A DNA stretch of 6,109 bases from an uncultured Coprococcus sp. (GTDB taxonomy: Bacteria > Bacillota > Clostridia > Lachnospirales > Lachnospiraceae), in NCBI GenBank assembly GCA_900557435.1, contig USSH01000159.1, positions 1 to 6,109 on the forward strand, in the 5' to 3' direction. Position numbers and translations under genes: made by a program. Shown here piece by piece: positions 3,819 through 6,109 of this stretch. The notes beneath the pieces were generated by a model. The model ran no database searches and was not told the DNA's origin. It was given only the letters and a program-made list of their open reading frames with translations. Within the stretch, counting starts at the first letter, position 1. Each line of letters begins with the position of its first letter.

Positions 3819-6109
3819 CTAAGCGTTGAGGAATTCCTTGCTAGTCTTTACCTTCTTGTTTGGATCCGGACGGAACAGCATGAAGAAGAAAAGAACAACA
3901 AGTGCAATTGCTACTACTGACCATACACCGAATGAACAAGCTCCTGTGAAGAGACCTGCGATTCTGTATACAACAAGTGCTACAAGGTAAGCAAATCCAC
4001 ACTGATATCCGATTGCGAACCAGAACCACTTAGCACTGTTCATCTCTCTCTTGATAGCACCCATAGCTGCGAAACATGGCGCACAGAGAAGGTTGAACAC
4101 AAGGAATGAGAATCCGCTTGCTGTTGTGAATGCACCTGCAAGTGCCTGATAAACTGTACCATCTCCACCACCGTAGAGGATACCCATTGTACCAACGATG
4201 TTCTCCTTGGCAACAAGACCTGTGATAGCTGCTACAGTTGCCTGCCAGTTGCCCCAGCCCTGTGGAACGAAGATCCAAGCGATCGCATTACCGATCTTTG
4301 CAAGGATACTGTAATCAATCTGGCTCTCATCAAGCATCTGGAATGAACCATCAACAAATCCGAAGTATGTTGTGAACCATACAGCGATTGTTGAAAGTGT
4401 GATTATAGTACCAGCCTTCTTGATGAATGACCAGCCACGCTCCCACATGCTTCTGAGCACAGAACCAACTGTTGGAATATGGTAAGGTGGAAGCTCCATA
4501 ACGAATGGTGATGGATCCCCGGCGAACATCTTTGTCTTTTTAAGTATTATACCAGAACATATAATTGCTGCAATACCAATAAAGTAAGCACTTGTTGCAA
4601 CTATTGATGAACCACCGAATATAGCACCGGCGATCATGGCGATAAATGGAACCTTAGCACCACATGGTATAAATGTTGTTGTCATGACTGTCATACGACG
4701 GTCTTTCTCATTCTCGATCGTACGTGAAGCCATGATACCTGGAACACCACAACCTGTACCTACAAGGATAGGTATGAATGACTTTCCTGAGAGACCAAAC
4801 TTTCTGAAGATACGGTCCATGATGAAGGCGATACGTGCCATATATCCACAGTACTCAAGGATTGCAAGTAAGATGAACAGTACGAGCATCTGAGGTACGA
4901 AACCAAGTACCGCACCAACACCAGCTACTATACCATCGATGATAAGTCCGTGTAACCAGTCTGCACATCCGATCTTGTCAAGTCCTGTAGAGAAGAGGTC
5001 TGGGATTGAAGGAACAAATACACCGTAATCAGCAGGATCAATCTCTGCCATCTGTGTCTCGTTGAAGTAATCAACCGCATCAAGATATGACATCGCATTT
5101 GTTGTCTCTTCATTAGCATTTGCAGGAACCTCTGAGTAGTAAACATCGATATCGTATGTATCAAGTGTCTCCTCATCTTCCATCTCATACTTAACACTTG
5201 TCTCTGTGTTTGTGTTTGCCTCGATGGCTGCCTTTGTGGCATCTACATCAACTGCATCCTCGTCATCTGTTACGAGCACGCCATATGCATCGAGTGCTGT
5301 TGTTGCTGCATCATAGTCACCTGATGCCTCCTCATAATCTGAGCTTCCAATTCCGAAGAGATGGAAACCATCGCCGAACAGGTTGTCATTTGTCCAATCT
5401 GTGCACCATGCACCTACTGTTGACATTGCTATATAATATACGAGCCACATGATGAGCACGAATATAGGAAGTGCAAGGATACGGTTTGTTACAACACGGT
5501 CGATCTTGTCTGATACTGTAAGCTTCTGTCCCTTAACAGCCTTCTTTACACACTTGTCAATGATTGATGAAATATATGAATATCTCTCACTTGTGATGAT
5601 ACTCTCTGTGTCATCATCGAAGTCATCCTCAAGCTTCTTGATCTCTGCTGAGCAGTCTGGAGCATTCTTCATCTGCTCTATGATCTTGCTGTCCTTCTCA
5701 ATAAGCTTGATCGCGAAGAATCTCTTTCTATTCTCCTCCATGTCAAGCTTTGCGCTTACACTCTCGATTGCAGCTTCAACAGCCTCATCAAAGCTGTGAA
5801 CTCTTGCATTTGCTGCCTTTGACTTTGCTGCAGCGATAGCCTTCTCCTTAACCTCATCAATACCTGTACCCTTGAGAGCTGAGATCTCGACAACCTCACA
5901 TCCAAGAGCTTCCTTCAGGTTCTTGATGTTGATGGAATCGCCATTCTTCTTTACAAGATCCATCATGTTGACAGCCATGACAACAGGGATTCCGAGCTCA
6001 ATGAGCTGTGTTGAGAGATAAAGGTTTCTCTCTATATTAGTACCATCAATTATGTTGATGATGGCATCAGGATACTCCTGAATAAGATAATTTCTGGCAA
6101 CAACTTCCT
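3819..6109 (-). CDS. feoB: Ferrous iron transport protein B, FeoB (partial, N-terminus outside window)
   Basis: FeoB is the membrane Fe(II) transporter with a cytosolic GTPase domain. The gene enters from the right edge: the frame stays open to 6107, and its first visible codons read EVVARNYLIQEYPDAIINII, then DGTNIERNLYLSTQLIELG, typical of the G domain just after switch II. The ATG at 5978 is internal. G1-G3 are therefore outside; G4 is NMMD (5958-5969) and G5 is SALKG (5868-5882). About 762 residues are visible. Counting from the Met at 5978: helical GDI-like region about 60-150, first membrane helix about 166-188, an acidic segment about 212-326, then the membrane core with gate motifs GTGCGVPGIMASRTI (407-421), FIPCGAKVPF (436-445), LCAPCFAAMGAIKREM (631-646) and GYQCGFAYL (657-665). 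Cysteines 410, 635 and 660 appear to match the three pore-lining cysteines proposed for Pseudomonas FeoB. The stop at 3819-3821 is 40 bases before the small Cys-rich gene. A feoA gene is commonly upstream but would be out of view. Confidence 0.97.
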   Translation of the reverse strand, partial: EVVARNYLIQEYPDAIINIIDGTNIERNLYLSTQLIELGIPVVMAVNMMDLVKKNGDSINIKNLKEALGCEVVEISALKGTGIDEVKEKAIAAAKSKAANARVHSFDEAVEAAIESVSAKLDMEENRKRFFAIKLIEKDSKIIEQMKNAPDCSAEIKKLEDDFDDDTESIITSERYSYISSIIDKCVKKAVKGQKLTVSDKIDRVVTNRILALPIFVLIMWLVYYIAMSTVGAWCTDWTNDNLFGDGFHLFGIGSSDYEEASGDYDAATTALDAYGVLVTDDEDAVDVDATKAAIEANTNTETSVKYEMEDEETLDTYDIDVYYSEVPANANEETTNAMSYLDAVDYFNETQMAEIDPADYGVFVPSIPDLFSTGLDKIGCADWLHGLIIDGIVAGVGAVLGFVPQMLVLFILLAILEYCGYMARIAFIMDRIFRKFGLSGKSFIPILVGTGCGVPGIMASRTIENEKDRRMTVMTTTFIPCGAKVPFIAMIAGAIFGGSSIVATSAYFIGIAAIICSGIILKKTKMFAGDPSPFVMELPPYHIPTVGSVLRSMWERGWSFIKKAGTIITLSTIAVWFTTYFGFVDGSFQMLDESQIDYSILAKIGNAIAWIFVPQGWGNWQATVAAITGLVAKENIVGTMGILYGGGDGTVYQALAGAFTTASGFSFLVFNLLCAPCFAAMGAIKREMNSAKWFWFAIGYQCGFAYLVALVVYRIAGLFTGACSFGVWSVVAIALVVLFFFMLFRPDPNKKVKTSKEFLNA
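5001..5345 (-). other. Region of feoB encoding an acidic extracytoplasmic segment
   Basis: About residues 212-326, counted from the Met at 5978, contain 31 Asp/Glu and only two Lys, with no Arg, His or Cys. They lie between the first membrane helix and the next hydrophobic segment (about 345-375). Since the G domain is cytosolic, one crossing places this segment outside the cell. It is far longer than the short loop in FeoB of the E. coli type. Metal attraction is possible but unproven. Confidence 0.7.

Noticed and set aside
3675..3920. 81-aa plus-strand open frame opposite the Feo-associated gene and feoB end
   Set aside because: Hydrophobic shadow of the membrane helices on the other strand; no ribosome binding site logic or family match.
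5449..5799. 116-aa plus-strand open frame opposite feoB
   Set aside because: Ser/Leu-rich antisense shadow of the conserved feoB reading frame.

Overview
The window looks like chromosomal DNA of a Gram-positive anaerobe of the Clostridia, most likely Lachnospiraceae. The reasons are moderate-to-low G+C, strong GGAGG-type ribosome binding sites, a ZTP riboswitch, a stand-alone AICAR transformylase paired with an archaeal-type (PurO) IMP cyclohydrolase, and a long FeoB followed by a tiny Cys-rich Feo-associated membrane protein. This assignment rests on recalled family patterns, not on a search. Every gene I can support is on the minus strand, so transcription runs from high to low coordinates. 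The plus-strand open frames are shadows.

Layout in transcription order. (1) 6109-3561: the 3' part of a ferrous-iron transport operon. It holds feoB (its 5' end lies outside the window), a 51-aa FeoB-associated Cys-rich membrane protein, and a strong intrinsic terminator. (2) 3546-1181: a purine unit. A near-consensus sigma-A promoter starts an RNA that almost immediately folds as a ZTP/ZMP (pfl) riboswitch. An expression-platform terminator shares the aptamer's 3' strand. Then come purO (IMP cyclohydrolase), purH (AICAR formyltransferase domain only) and an intrinsic terminator. (3) 1047-1: a membrane-anchored TPR protein, followed without an obvious terminator by the first 54 codons of a small (p)ppGpp synthetase (RelQ/YjbM-like), which runs off the left edge.

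How the genes work together. The two purine enzymes catalyse the last two steps of de novo IMP synthesis: ZMP (AICAR) to FAICAR, then FAICAR to IMP. The riboswitch ligand is ZMP or ZTP, so the substrate of the transformylase reports 10-formyl-tetrahydrofolate shortage and should switch on the genes that consume it. The Feo genes form a separate Fe(II) uptake unit. The TPR/alarmone synthetase pair is a third unit whose functional link is unknown.

The riboswitch-purO-purH unit is the best-defined system here. Its components are known families. The less ordinary parts are a GNRA-capped hairpin within the aptamer's J1/2 region, the split and substituted PurH, and a very acidic segment of about 115 residues between the first two membrane parts of FeoB. 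I saw no mobile elements, CRISPR arrays, tRNA or rRNA.
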